DNA of 64,000 bases from Vibrio maerlii. Its GTDB lineage: Bacteria; Pseudomonadota; Gammaproteobacteria; Enterobacterales; Vibrionaceae. The stretch is from contig NZ_QRHC01000017.1 of the NCBI RefSeq assembly GCF_003415655.1, positions 1-64,000 on the forward strand, read 5' to 3'. The notes under the pieces were generated by a model, which made no database searches, had not been told where the DNA came from, and saw only the letters and a list, made by a program, of their open reading frames with translations. Positions 17,074 through 25,966 of this stretch are shown here, in pieces (the first letter of the stretch is position 1; every line of letters starts with the position of its first letter). The position numbers and the translations under genes were made by a program.

Positions 17074-19489
17074 AAACGTCTAAGTTTGCAACTTTCAGAG
17101 CATTCTCTTCGATAAAGTTACGACGAGGCTCTACTTGGTCACCCATTAGCGTCGTGAACAGTTGGTCTGCACCGACTGCATCTTCAATCGTTACCTGCAT
17201 CATGCGGCGCGTCTCTGGGTCCATAGTGGTTTCCCAAAGCTGATCAGGGTTCATCTCACCTAGACCTTTGTAGCGCTGTAGGCTTAGACCACGACGTGAC
17301 TCTTTGATCAACCAGTTCAGTGCATCAACAAAGTTTGAAACCGGCTGAGTACGCTCACCACGTTTAATGTAAGCACCCTCTTCAATCAGGCCTTCTAGCG
17401 CCTCAGATAGATCGGCTAGCTTGCCGTACTCTTTCGAGTTAATCAGGTCTACCGACAGAACATGCTCGTGCGTCACGCCGTGAGTACGAACAATAATCTT
17501 AGGTACGCTTAGACCAAGCTCTGCATGTTGCTCGACCTCAAGGCTATATTGGCTTGCACCCACTTCTTTTGCATTCAATTGCTCAACAAGTTGTTTGCCC
17601 CAAGCTTCGACCGCTGCTGCATCGTGGCACTGCTCTGCTGTAATACGAGGTACGTAAGTCAGTTCGTGTATCAATGCGTGTGGGTAACGGCGGCTCATGC
17701 GATCCACCAGCTTCATACCTGCATTGTACTGTTGAACCAGTTTCTCTAGAGCTTCACCAGCAAGCGCTGGTGCGTCAGCATTTACATGTAGTGCCGCGTT
17801 ATCTAGCGCAAGAGCAACCTGGTATTGATTCATTGCGTCTTCGTCTTTGATGTACTGCTCTTGTTTGCCTTTCTTCACTTTGTATAGTGGCGGCTGAGCG
17901 ATGTACACGTAGCCACGCTCGATAAGCTCAGGCATTTGACGGTAGAAGAACGTCAGAAGTAGAGTACGGATGTGAGAACCATCGACATCAGCATCGGTCA
18001 TGATGATGATGTTGTGGTAGCGCAGCTTATCTGGGTTGTACTCTTCACGGCCAATACCACAGCCTAGTGCAGTAATTAGTGTTGCAACCTCTTGCGAAGA
18101 AAGCATCTTATCGAAGCGTGCTTTCTCTACGTTAAGGATTTTACCTTTCAGTGGAAGAATCGCTTGGTTCTTACGGTTACGGCCTTGTTTTGCGGAGCCG
18201 CCTGCCGAATCACCCTCCACTATGTAGAGTTCAGACAGCGCAGGATCTTTTTCCTGACAGTCAGCAAGTTTGCCTGGAAGACCTGCTAGGTCCAGTGCGC
18301 CTTTACGACGAGTCATTTCACGCGCTTTACGTGCTGCATCACGCGCACGAGCTGCATCAATGATCTTAGTACAAACTGTTTTCGCTTCTGTTGGGTTCTC
18401 AATCAGGAACTCAGACAGCTTCTCACCCATTGCTTGTTCTACTGCAGACTTCACTTCAGAGGAAACCAGCTTGTCTTTTGTCTGGCTAGAGAACTTAGGA
18501 TCCGGCACTTTAACCGAAATAACTGCTGTTAGACCTTCACGAGCATCATCGCCTGATGTTGCAGTTTTCGCTTTCTTAGAGAAGCCTTCTTTGTCCATGA
18601 ACGAGTTCAGGGTACGAGTCAAGGCTGCACGGAAACCAGCAAGGTGAGTACCACCATCACGCTGAGGGATATTGTTGGTAAAACAGAAGATATTTTCTTG
18701 GTAGCCATCGTTCCATTGCATTGCCACTTCTACCGTGATGCCGTCATCACGCTCGTTGTCGAAGTGGAAAATCTTCTGGATGATTGGTGTTTTGTTCGTG
18801 TTTAGGTGCTCAACGAATGCTTGAATACCACCTTCAAACATGAAGTGATCGCCTTTGTCTTCTTCACGCTCGTCACGCAGCTTGATTGATACGCCAGAGT
18901 TAAGGAAAGACAGCTCACGTAAACGCTTCGCTAGGATATCGTAGTGGAACTCAACATTGGAGAACGTATCTTCACTTGGCCAGAAACGAATTTCAGTACC
19001 CGTTTTATCTGTCTCACCAATCACTGCTAGTGGCGCTTGAGGCTCACCGTGGTGGTATGTTTGAGTATGAATTTGACCACCACGATGGATGGTTAGCGTT
19101 ACTTGCTTAGAAAGTGCGTTTACTACTGAAACACCTACGCCGTGCAGACCGCCCGATACCTTGTATGAGTTGTCATCGAACTTACCACCTGCGTGAAGTA
19201 CCGTCATGATAACTTCTGCCGCAGATACTTGTTCTTCTGGGTGCATTTCAGTTGGGATACCACGACCGTCATCTCGAACAGAAACCGAGTTGTCATCGTG
19301 AATCGTTACAATGATGTCGTTACAGTGGCCAGCTAATGCTTCATCGATCGAGTTATCTACGACCTCAAAAACCATGTGGTGTAGACCGGTACCATCATCC
19401 GTGTCGCCGATGTACATTCCAGGACGCTTACGAACTGCATCCAGACCCTTCAGTACTTTAATACTCGATGAATCGTAATTCTCTGACAT
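17072..19489 (-). CDS. gyrB: DNA gyrase subunit B
   Basis: This 805-residue type IIA topoisomerase subunit powers negative supercoiling with GyrA. The GHKL ATPase domain has VVDNSIDEALAGHC (catalytic Glu near 42), DDGRGIP and GGLHGVGVSVVNAL. The TOPRIM metal-binding domain shows EGDSAGGSA and DADVDGSHIRTLL (about residues 420-510), and the 165-residue insert typical of gammaproteobacterial GyrB is present. The length equals E. coli GyrB (804). The ATG follows the recF stop by 17 bases in the dnaA-dnaN-recF-gyrB cluster. Confidence 0.98.
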   Translation of the reverse strand: MSENYDSSSIKVLKGLDAVRKRPGMYIGDTDDGTGLHHMVFEVVDNSIDEALAGHCNDIIVTIHDDNSVSVRDDGRGIPTEMHPEEQVSAAEVIMTVLHAGGKFDDNSYKVSGGLHGVGVSVVNALSKQVTLTIHRGGQIHTQTYHHGEPQAPLAVIGETDKTGTEIRFWPSEDTFSNVEFHYDILAKRLRELSFLNSGVSIKLRDEREEDKGDHFMFEGGIQAFVEHLNTNKTPIIQKIFHFDNERDDGITVEVAMQWNDGYQENIFCFTNNIPQRDGGTHLAGFRAALTRTLNSFMDKEGFSKKAKTATSGDDAREGLTAVISVKVPDPKFSSQTKDKLVSSEVKSAVEQAMGEKLSEFLIENPTEAKTVCTKIIDAARARDAARKAREMTRRKGALDLAGLPGKLADCQEKDPALSELYIVEGDSAGGSAKQGRNRKNQAILPLKGKILNVEKARFDKMLSSQEVATLITALGCGIGREEYNPDKLRYHNIIIMTDADVDGSHIRTLLLTFFYRQMPELIERGYVYIAQPPLYKVKKGKQEQYIKDEDAMNQYQVALALDNAALHVNADAPALAGEALEKLVQQYNAGMKLVDRMSRRYPHALIHELTYVPRITAEQCHDAAAVEAWGKQLVEQLNAKEVGASQYSLEVEQHAELGLSVPKIIVRTHGVTHEHVLSVDLINSKEYGKLADLSEALEGLIEEGAYIKRGERTQPVSNFVDALNWLIKESRRGLSLQRYKGLGEMNPDQLWETTMDPETRRMMQVTIEDAVGADQLFTTLMGDQVEPRRNFIEENALKVANLDV

Positions 19490-19506
19490 TAGTTATCTTC
19501 CACTAT

Positions 19507-20586
19507 TTACTTTGGCTCTATTGTGCCATGTTCCACATGAAACATCTTGCCATTTTCGTCGACCATGTCGGCTATTTGGCCTTCAGTTATAGAGCTTACA
19601 AAAACTTGTGCCCCCGTCGACTTCAAGCAGTCAGCAAGACGCTGGCGACGTTGGCTATCTAGTTCGGATGCAAAGTCATCTATTAGGTAGATACATTGCT
19701 TTCCAGTCACCTTAGTCAGATGCTGCCCCTGCGCTACACGCAATGCACACACCATCAATTTAAGCTGACCACGTGACAACACATCCTCAACAGGAGTGCC
19801 ATTCACTTTAATCTTCAAATCGGCCTTGTTCGGGCCACTAAAGGTATACCCTAGCGCTTGGTCACGCTCGAAGTTACCCTCTAGGATCTCTTGGTAAGGG
19901 GTGTTTTTATCCCAACCTCGATAGTAGTTAATCTGGATATCAAACTCCGGTAAGAAGTCCTTGCAGATATCTCGAGCTTCTTCCAGCAATTGTTCCACGT
20001 AGTTAGCTCGCCACTCGCTGATTTGCTCAGCAAGCGCTGCCATCTCGTTGTCCCAGTATTTGAGCTCTCGATAGCTGGAAGCGGTTTTCAGCAATGCATT
20101 ACGTTGTTTGCTGAGGCGCTTGAATCGGCCCCACGCTTCATAAAACTTAGGCTCAGTATAGAACACACCCCAGTCGATAAATGCACGACGAAATTTAGGT
20201 CCATCGGTCAACAAATCGAACCCTTCAGGGTGGATCAACTGTAACGGTAATACCTGGGTTAACTGAGCAAGCTTTTGTCCAGACTGGCCGCCTATTTTAA
20301 CCTCTGTTGTGCCATCGCGCTGCTTATTAATGCCAATGGGCAGCTCAAATTGATCAGATGTCAAAAAACGACCATGGATAAACAATTCTGGGCAGTCATT
20401 TTGGATGATTCGACCGGTCAATGAGCTCTTAAATGAGCGACCGTGACCCAGCAGGTAAATGGCCTCTAACAGGCTCGTTTTGCCACTTCCGTTGACGCCA
20501 ATAAGAAAGTTAAAGCCTGATGACAGTTCAATGTCACAGGCTTTAATGTTTCTAAACTGCTGAACGATGATTCGTTTAAGAGGCAT
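19507..20586 (-). CDS. recF: DNA replication and repair protein RecF
   Basis: This 359-residue SMC-like ATPase loads RecA at gaps with RecO and RecR. It has Walker A GVNGSGKTS (about residue 30), a LSRGQLKLMV signature motif and Walker B YLIDDFASELD. The length equals E. coli RecF (357). It is third in the dnaA-dnaN-recF-gyrB cluster, 20 bases after dnaN. Its last codons (MFHVEHG) overlap a near-match to the ParB site parS (see 19529-19544). Confidence 0.97.
   Translation of the reverse strand: MPLKRIIVQQFRNIKACDIELSSGFNFLIGVNGSGKTSLLEAIYLLGHGRSFKSSLTGRIIQNDCPELFIHGRFLTSDQFELPIGINKQRDGTTEVKIGGQSGQKLAQLTQVLPLQLIHPEGFDLLTDGPKFRRAFIDWGVFYTEPKFYEAWGRFKRLSKQRNALLKTASSYRELKYWDNEMAALAEQISEWRANYVEQLLEEARDICKDFLPEFDIQINYYRGWDKNTPYQEILEGNFERDQALGYTFSGPNKADLKIKVNGTPVEDVLSRGQLKLMVCALRVAQGQHLTKVTGKQCIYLIDDFASELDSQRRQRLADCLKSTGAQVFVSSITEGQIADMVDENGKMFHVEHGTIEPK
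19529..19544. promoter_or_regulatory. Candidate parS (ParB binding) site inside recF
   Basis: TGTTCCACATGAAACA differs from the canonical parS TGTTTCACGTGAAACA at two positions. One of those (position 5) is reported as variable in Vibrio, leaving a single central change, CACATG for CACGTG. It lies about 11 kb from oriC and in the same window as parAB. The central CG is usually strict, so binding may be weak. Confidence 0.4.
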
Positions 20587-20606
20587 GATTAGTTGTTGTC
20601 AGAGCC

Positions 20607-21707
20607 TTATAAGCGAATTGGCATCACGACATACATCGCGCTGTCATCATCGGCATTTTCAATCAGGGCACTCGCATTGGCATCTGACATCGAGATACGT
20701 ACTTTCTCACAACGAAGCGTATTTAGCACATCGAGTACATAGCTGACATTGAAGCCTATCTCGATAGCATCACCCTCAAAGCTGACATCTAACATCTCTT
20801 CGGCTTCTTCTTGCTCTGGGTTATTTGCGGTAATGCGCATCTCGCTGTCCGCCAGGTTAACACGCACACCACGGAACTTTTCATTAGACAGAATAGCTGC
20901 ACGAGAGAAAGCTTGGCGTAGCTCATCACAGTTTGCTTCAAGTGTCTTAGTGGTGTTTTGCGGCATTACGCGACGGTAATCCGGGAAACGACCATCAACT
21001 AGCTTAGAGGTAAATACAAAGTTGTTCACCTCTGCACGAAGGTTTGAATTACCAATCTGCAGCGTAACAGGTTGTTCTGGTGCATCTAACAACTTAACCA
21101 ACTCCTGCACACCCTTGCGTGGCAAAATGATCTGTTGCTTTTCGAAGTCAGCACCCATTGAAGCCTGAGATACCGCCATTCGGTGTCCATCAGTTGCAAC
21201 ACTGCGTAAAATGTCACCATCGATCTCAAACAGCATGCCGTTAAGGTAATAACGCACGTCTTGGTTCGCCATTGAGAACTGTGTCTTCTCGATTAGGCTA
21301 CGTAGCTCGCCTTGTGTTAGGGAGATTTCAACCTCGCTTTGCCAATCCTCAATGTTCGGGAAGTCTGACGCAGGAAGTGTGGATAGTGAGAACCGCGAGC
21401 GGCCTGAACGCACTTGAACACGATCAGCCTGCAAAACGACAGTAATGTTTGCACCATCAGGCAGACCACGACAGATATCAAGAAACTTACGAGAAGGTAC
21501 GGTAATGCTGCCAGCCTCAAACTCACCCTCAAGTGTCACCTTACTGATCAGTTCAACCTCAAGGTCGGTCGCTGTCATCGATAGTTGACCGTTTTCAACT
21601 TGGATAAGTAGGTTGCCAAGAATTGGTAACGTTGGGCGTCCACCAAGAGCACCAGACACTTGTTGGAGCGGTTTCAGTATATGACTGCGTTCGATGGTAA
21701 ATTTCAT
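20607..21707 (-). CDS. dnaN: DNA polymerase III beta sliding clamp
   Basis: The 366-residue beta clamp has three copies of the clamp fold and tethers polymerase III to DNA. The N-terminus MKFTIERSHILKPLQQVSG and the C-terminus YVVMPIRL are family hallmarks, and the length is identical to E. coli DnaN. The reading frame extends 22 codons further to 21773, but homologues begin at MKFT and the extension would translate the hairpin at 21742-21768, so I use 21707. It lies about 100 bases downstream of dnaA. Confidence 0.97.
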   Translation of the reverse strand: MKFTIERSHILKPLQQVSGALGGRPTLPILGNLLIQVENGQLSMTATDLEVELISKVTLEGEFEAGSITVPSRKFLDICRGLPDGANITVVLQADRVQVRSGRSRFSLSTLPASDFPNIEDWQSEVEISLTQGELRSLIEKTQFSMANQDVRYYLNGMLFEIDGDILRSVATDGHRMAVSQASMGADFEKQQIILPRKGVQELVKLLDAPEQPVTLQIGNSNLRAEVNNFVFTSKLVDGRFPDYRRVMPQNTTKTLEANCDELRQAFSRAAILSNEKFRGVRVNLADSEMRITANNPEQEEAEEMLDVSFEGDAIEIGFNVSYVLDVLNTLRCEKVRISMSDANASALIENADDDSAMYVVMPIRL

Positions 21708-21741
21708 TTCGTGCTCTTTTTCTTTCTGCTCTTTGTACACA

Positions 21742-21768
21742 TAAAGCCATCGGAGTTCGATGGCTTTA
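21742..21768. other. Perfect 11-bp hairpin between dnaA and dnaN
   Basis: TAAAGCCATCG and CGATGGCTTTA flank a 5-base loop in the dnaA-dnaN gap. There is no U-tract on either strand, so it is not a standard terminator. It could be an RNA processing or stability element, or could tune dnaN expression. Confidence 0.65.
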
Positions 21769-21811
21769 GTCATTAGTTTAGATTAATTGTATCCAATGCG
21801 TTTGGAAATAA

Positions 21812-23218
21812 TTAAGAAGATAAAGTGCGAATCAAATTCGAGTAATCTTCTTTAATATCATGACTTTCTTCACGAAGCTGCTCGATTTTACGACAAGCAT
21901 GCAGAACCGTTGTATGGTCACGACCACCGAACGCATCACCAATCTCTGGTAAGCTGTGGTTGGTCAGCTCTTTTGCTAGCGCCATCGCTAGCTGACGAGG
22001 ACGAGCGACAGAGCGAGAGCGACGCTTAGAAAGCAGATCGGCAACTTTAATCTTGTAGTATTCAGCAACCGTCTTCTGGATGTTATCGATAGTGACCAGC
22101 TTTTCTTGCAGTGCAAGTAAGTCACGCAATGCTTCACGCACAAAATCGATAGTAATTGGACGACCCGTAAAGTTAGCATTCGCAATAACACGGTTCAATG
22201 CACCTTCTAGCTCACGAACGTTAGAACGTAGACGCTTAGCGATAAAGAATGCCACTTCATCAGCTAGATGAATTTGGTGGTCTTCTGCCTTTTTCATTAA
22301 GATCGCAACACGCGTTTCAAGCTCAGGCGGCTCGATTGCAACCGTTAAGCCCCAACCAAATCGAGATTTCAGGCGATCTTCTACCCCGTTGATCTCTTTC
22401 GGATAACGGTCGGAGGTAAGAATGATCTGCTGATTACCCTCTAACAGCGCGTTAAAGGTATGGAAGAACTCTTCTTGAGAGCGCTCTTTATTAGCGAAGA
22501 ATTGGATATCATCGATCAATAGTGCATCAACACTACGATAGTAGCGCTTAAATTCTTCAATCGCGTTGTTTTGCAGCGCCTTAACCATATCTTGTACGAA
22601 ACGCTCAGAGTGCATGTACACCACTTTCGCATTTGGCTTGTTATCCACAATCGCATTACCGACCGCGTGCAACAGGTGAGTTTTACCTAGGCCAGTACCA
22701 CCGTACAAGAATAGAGGGTTATATGCGGTACCAGGGTTATCCGATACCTGACGTGCTGCTGCTAAGCCAAGCTGATTCGACTTACCCTCAACAAAGTTAT
22801 TGAACTTATGTTTAGGATTCACGTTTGAGCGGTGATTGATATCAGCAACCGCTTGTGCATCATCATCCCATGTTTTATGGATAGGCTTACGAGCTTGCAG
22901 TTGGGCTGGTGCTGAAGATTCAGCAGCAACATCAGCGGGTGTTCGAGTTGGCTTCGGTGGTGGTGCCGATACAGGCTTGCTACCAACTTCAAAGCGCAGG
23001 CTTGGCATATCATTACCGCAGTACTCTTGAAGCAGGCGGTTAATGTTGTTGAGGTACTTATCTCTAACCCAGTCTAAAACGAAACGGTTAGGTGCAAATA
23101 AGGTGAGCGTGTTGTCATTGAGCTCAGCCTGAAGTGGGCGTACCCACATACTAAATTCAGTCGCTGGTAGCTCTTCTTGAAGCTGTTGCAAACATTGCAT
23201 CCATAACGAAGATGACAC
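21812..23218 (-). CDS. dnaA: Chromosomal replication initiator DnaA
   Basis: This 468-residue initiator binds DnaA boxes at oriC and melts the origin. Domain I (about 1-80) begins LWMQCLQQLQEELPATEFSMW. Domain II is a proline-rich linker (about 90-130). The AAA+ domain has Walker A YGGTGLGKTHLL and Walker B ALLIDDIQF, and domain IV carries the DNA-binding signature GGRDHTTVLHACRKIE. The length equals E. coli DnaA (467). The start is GTG, preceded by GGTGAGG. It heads the dnaA-dnaN-recF-gyrB cluster, about 7.5 kb from oriC. Confidence 0.98.
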   Translation of the reverse strand: MSSSLWMQCLQQLQEELPATEFSMWVRPLQAELNDNTLTLFAPNRFVLDWVRDKYLNNINRLLQEYCGNDMPSLRFEVGSKPVSAPPPKPTRTPADVAAESSAPAQLQARKPIHKTWDDDAQAVADINHRSNVNPKHKFNNFVEGKSNQLGLAAARQVSDNPGTAYNPLFLYGGTGLGKTHLLHAVGNAIVDNKPNAKVVYMHSERFVQDMVKALQNNAIEEFKRYYRSVDALLIDDIQFFANKERSQEEFFHTFNALLEGNQQIILTSDRYPKEINGVEDRLKSRFGWGLTVAIEPPELETRVAILMKKAEDHQIHLADEVAFFIAKRLRSNVRELEGALNRVIANANFTGRPITIDFVREALRDLLALQEKLVTIDNIQKTVAEYYKIKVADLLSKRRSRSVARPRQLAMALAKELTNHSLPEIGDAFGGRDHTTVLHACRKIEQLREESHDIKEDYSNLIRTLSS

Positions 23219-23279
23219 TTTGACCTCACCCTAAAATCAAAATCTGAAAAGACGGGCAATTTTACCTGTTGATAACCGA

Positions 23280-23494
23280 GATCGCCAGCGATTGATCGAC
23301 GATCCAGTGAATAAGATCGAAGTTATTCACATATTTTTTCGAAATATGCTCGGATCCACACAAGATGCACCAAAACTATACACACAATGATCCACATAAA
23401 GCCAAGATCTGTCCTTTTATACGCCATTTAATAAAGATCCCTTTTCTGGTGATAAGTCTGTGAATGAAAGTGTTTCATCAAGCCAATAAGGATC
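23280..23494 (-). promoter_or_regulatory. dnaA control region rich in GATC sites
   Basis: Nine GATC sites occur at 23280, 23294, 23301, 23315, 23353, 23399, 23406, 23436 and 23491; about one would be expected by chance. A DnaA-box-like TTATTCACA is at 23323-23331, and two TGTGGATC sequences occur on the minus strand. In E. coli the dnaA promoter carries GATC sites bound by SeqA and boxes for autorepression. I cannot fix a single -35/-10 pair. Confidence 0.6.
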
Positions 23495-23557
23495 CTTTTT
23501 TGCCGCTTACTTTTCACAAACAGCACACAGATAAATGATTGATGCTATAAATGGTAA

Positions 23558-23626
23558 AGCATCGATTACCTAACTTATTCTCTATCGCTCTAGGTTATGG
23601 CACTAAGTTATTTATCTATCGATGCT
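23558..23626 (+). promoter_or_regulatory. Nested stem-loop leader upstream of the amino-acid transporter
   Basis: An outer 9-bp perfect stem AGCATCGAT (23558-23566)/ATCGATGCT (23618-23626) encloses an inner 7-bp perfect stem TAACTTA (23571-23577)/TAAGTTA (23604-23610). A TATAAA -10-like hexamer lies just before it (23546-23551), so the structure would form the 5' end of the transporter mRNA. A further TTCCG/CGGAG pairing covers the ribosome binding site. It matches no riboswitch family that I recognise. Confidence 0.5.
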
Positions 23627-23670
23627 AAGTAACAGTAGTATTCCGTTCTAAAGAATTTCGGAGCTGTATT

Positions 23671-24435
23671 ATGAAAAACTGGATCAAGGCTGCAGTAGCA
23701 GCAATCGCACTATCTGCTGCTACCGTTCAAGCAGCAGCGGAAGCTAACCTAACAGAAGTAAAAGTTGGCATGTCTGGCCGCTACTTCCCATTCACTTTTG
23801 TTAAGCAAGACCAACTGCAGGGCTTTGAAGTTGACCTGTGGGATGAGATTGGTAAGCGTAACGACTATAAAGTGGAATACGTTACCGCGAACTTTTCTGG
23901 TTTATTCGGCCTACTAGAAACAGGTCGTATCGATACAATTTCTAACCAAATCACCATGACCGATGCGCGTAAAGCGAAGTACCTATTTGCTGACCCATAT
24001 GTGGTTGATGGTGCACAAATCACTGTACGTAAAGGAAACGATGCAATCCAGGGTGTTGAAGACCTAGAAGGAAAAACTGTTGCAGTAAACCTAGGTTCAA
24101 ACTTTGAACAGTTACTTCGTAGCTACGACAAAGATGGCAAGATCAACATCAAGACTTACGACACGGGTATCGAGCATGATGTTGCACTAGGTCGTGCAGA
24201 TGCATTTGTGATGGATCGCTTATCAGCACTTGAGCTAATTAAGAAGACAGGTCTACCGCTACAACTTGCGGGCCAACCTTTCGAAACGATTGAAAACGCA
24301 TGGCCGTTTGTTAACAACGAGCGTGGTTTAGAGCTACAAGCTGAGGTGAACAAAGCGCTCGCAGAGATGCGTGAAGACGGTACTCTGGCTGAAATCTCAA
24401 ACAAGTGGTTTGGCGCAGACATTACTCAAAAGTAA
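23671..24435 (+). CDS. Amino-acid (cystine-like) ABC transporter substrate-binding protein
   Basis: A 254-residue periplasmic binding protein with a Sec signal peptide (about residues 1-22, cut after VQA-AAE or nearby). The solute-binding domain resembles the cystine-binding protein TcyJ: GFEVDLWDEIGKR, NQITMTDARKAKY, VNLGSNFEQLLRSYD and the terminal ISNKWFGADIT all have close TcyJ counterparts. CGGAG precedes the ATG. A terminator-like hairpin separates it from the permease gene, which would let the binding protein be made in excess. Substrate is inferred from similarity; another polar amino acid remains possible. Confidence 0.85.
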   Translation: MKNWIKAAVAAIALSAATVQAAAEANLTEVKVGMSGRYFPFTFVKQDQLQGFEVDLWDEIGKRNDYKVEYVTANFSGLFGLLETGRIDTISNQITMTDARKAKYLFADPYVVDGAQITVRKGNDAIQGVEDLEGKTVAVNLGSNFEQLLRSYDKDGKINIKTYDTGIEHDVALGRADAFVMDRLSALELIKKTGLPLQLAGQPFETIENAWPFVNNERGLELQAEVNKALAEMREDGTLAEISNKWFGADITQK

Positions 24436-24457
24436 TCCTGACTTGTAAACCTTGTAG

Positions 24458-24492
24458 CCCACTGCTTTGCTTGAGCAGTGGGTTTTATTTTT
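24458..24492 (+). terminator. Intercistronic terminator after the binding protein gene
   Basis: CCCACTGCT (24458-24466) pairs with AGCAGTGGG (24474-24482) and is followed by TTTTATTTTTT. It sits between the binding protein and permease genes, so it probably allows partial readthrough and sets their ratio. Confidence 0.88.
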
Positions 24493-24533
24493 TCACCCCT
24501 CCAGCAAAATGAAAATCAAAATAGAGATGTATT

Positions 24534-25205
24534 ATGGGTTTTGACTTTAATTATATGCTTGAGCTGTTGCCTATTCTGCTCAAGTATTTGGGTACCACTA
24601 TGGAGATGGCGATCTGGGGATTATTTTTCTCCCTTATTCTCTCAGTGATCCTGGCGAATATTCGCGTATTCAAGATCCCTGTGCTCGACCAGCTTAGCCA
24701 GCTTTACATTAGCTTCTTCCGTGGCACCCCATTATTAGTGCAACTGTTCCTGCTTTATTACGGTCTACCTCAGGTTTTTCCGTTGTTAGTGGGTTTAGAT
24801 GCGTTCAGTGCAGCCGTTATAGGCTTAACCCTACACTTTGCCGCTTACATGGCAGAGAGTATTCGCGCAGCGATTATCGGTATTGACCGTAGCCAGATGG
24901 AAGCAAGCTTGTCAGTCGGTATGACAACTAGCCAAGCGATGCGCCGTATCATTCTTCCGCAAGCTACACGTGTCGCTCTGCCTTCTTTGATGAACTATTT
25001 CATCGATATGATTAAGTCGACCTCACTTGCCTTTACGCTGGGTGTAGCTGAAATCATGGCCAAAGCTCAAATGGAGGCGTCATCAAGCTTCCGTTTCTTC
25101 GAGGCTTTCCTCGCGGTAGCACTAATCTACTGGGGCGTGGTGGTTATTCTTACGCGAGTACAAATTTGGGCAGAAGCCAAACTGAATAAGGCGTATGTAC
25201 GATGA
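24534..25205 (+). CDS. Amino-acid ABC transporter permease (HisMQ family)
   Basis: A 223-residue inner-membrane permease of the polar amino-acid uptake family with about five membrane helices. The N-terminal FRGTPLLVQLFLLYYGLP segment is the family signature, and the EAA loop that contacts the ATPase is visible as GMTTSQAMRRIILPQA. It is similar in length to TcyL (222). Its last codon overlaps the start of the ATPase gene by 4 bases (ATGA), showing translational coupling. It works with the binding protein at 23671 and the ATPase at 25202. Confidence 0.9.
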   Translation: MGFDFNYMLELLPILLKYLGTTMEMAIWGLFFSLILSVILANIRVFKIPVLDQLSQLYISFFRGTPLLVQLFLLYYGLPQVFPLLVGLDAFSAAVIGLTLHFAAYMAESIRAAIIGIDRSQMEASLSVGMTTSQAMRRIILPQATRVALPSLMNYFIDMIKSTSLAFTLGVAEIMAKAQMEASSSFRFFEAFLAVALIYWGVVVILTRVQIWAEAKLNKAYVR

Positions 25206-25936
25206 TCAAACTGCATAACATCCATAAAAACTTTGGCGATACAGAGGTTCTTAAGGGTATCGATATCGAAATCAATCAGGGTGAGATAGTGGTTATCATC
25301 GGTTCTAGTGGTACCGGTAAATCCACCCTGCTCCGCACGGTGAACTTCTTGGAACAGGCGAACAAAGGCACTATCAGCATTGATGACGTGAGCGTTGATA
25401 CAGAAAAGCACACCAAGGCCGAAGTACTCGCTCTACGCCGAAAAACAGGCTTTGTTTTCCAAAACTATGCTCTCTTTGCCCACCTTACTGCGAAGCAAAA
25501 CATCGCAGAAGGACTGATCACAGTACGCGGTTGGAAGAAAGAACAGGCTTATGAGAAGGCACAACAAATCCTCAATGAGATTGGACTTGGGGATAAGTCA
25601 GAAAGTTATCCAGCGGCTCTTTCCGGTGGTCAACAGCAGCGTGTGGGTATCGGCCGAGCGATGGCACTAGAGCCAGAATTATTGTTGTTTGATGAGCCAA
25701 CATCGGCACTGGATCCTGAATGGGTTGGAGAAGTTCTCCAATTAATGAAGGACTTAGCGAAGAAGCATCAAACAATGTTGGTAGTAACACACGAAATGCA
25801 ATTCGCCAAAGAAGTCGCTGACAAGGTGATCTTTATGGCTGATGGCCATATTGTTGAACAAGGATCTCCACAGGATATCTTCAACAATCCACAAGATCCT
25901 AAGTTGCAGCGCTTTTTAAATCAGGTTGGTGTGTAA
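25202..25936 (+). CDS. Amino-acid ABC transporter ATP-binding protein
   Basis: A 244-residue ABC ATPase with Walker A IGSSGTGKSTLL (about residue 35), Q-loop FVFQNYALF, signature LSGGQQQRVGIGRAMA, Walker B LLLFDEPTSALD and the switch histidine in VVTHEMQFA. It belongs to the polar amino-acid importer ATPases, close to TcyN (250). It completes the three-gene transporter located between dnaA and rpmH, the place held by a comparable transporter in Vibrio cholerae. Confidence 0.92.
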   Translation: MIKLHNIHKNFGDTEVLKGIDIEINQGEIVVIIGSSGTGKSTLLRTVNFLEQANKGTISIDDVSVDTEKHTKAEVLALRRKTGFVFQNYALFAHLTAKQNIAEGLITVRGWKKEQAYEKAQQILNEIGLGDKSESYPAALSGGQQQRVGIGRAMALEPELLLFDEPTSALDPEWVGEVLQLMKDLAKKHQTMLVVTHEMQFAKEVADKVIFMADGHIVEQGSPQDIFNNPQDPKLQRFLNQVGV

Positions 25937-25966
25937 CTAAGATCGAAAGAAAGGATCAATCGATCC

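Noticed and set aside
18270..18647. 125-residue plus-strand frame inside gyrB
   Set aside because: It is antisense to the conserved gyrase TOPRIM and transducer region, with no independent support.
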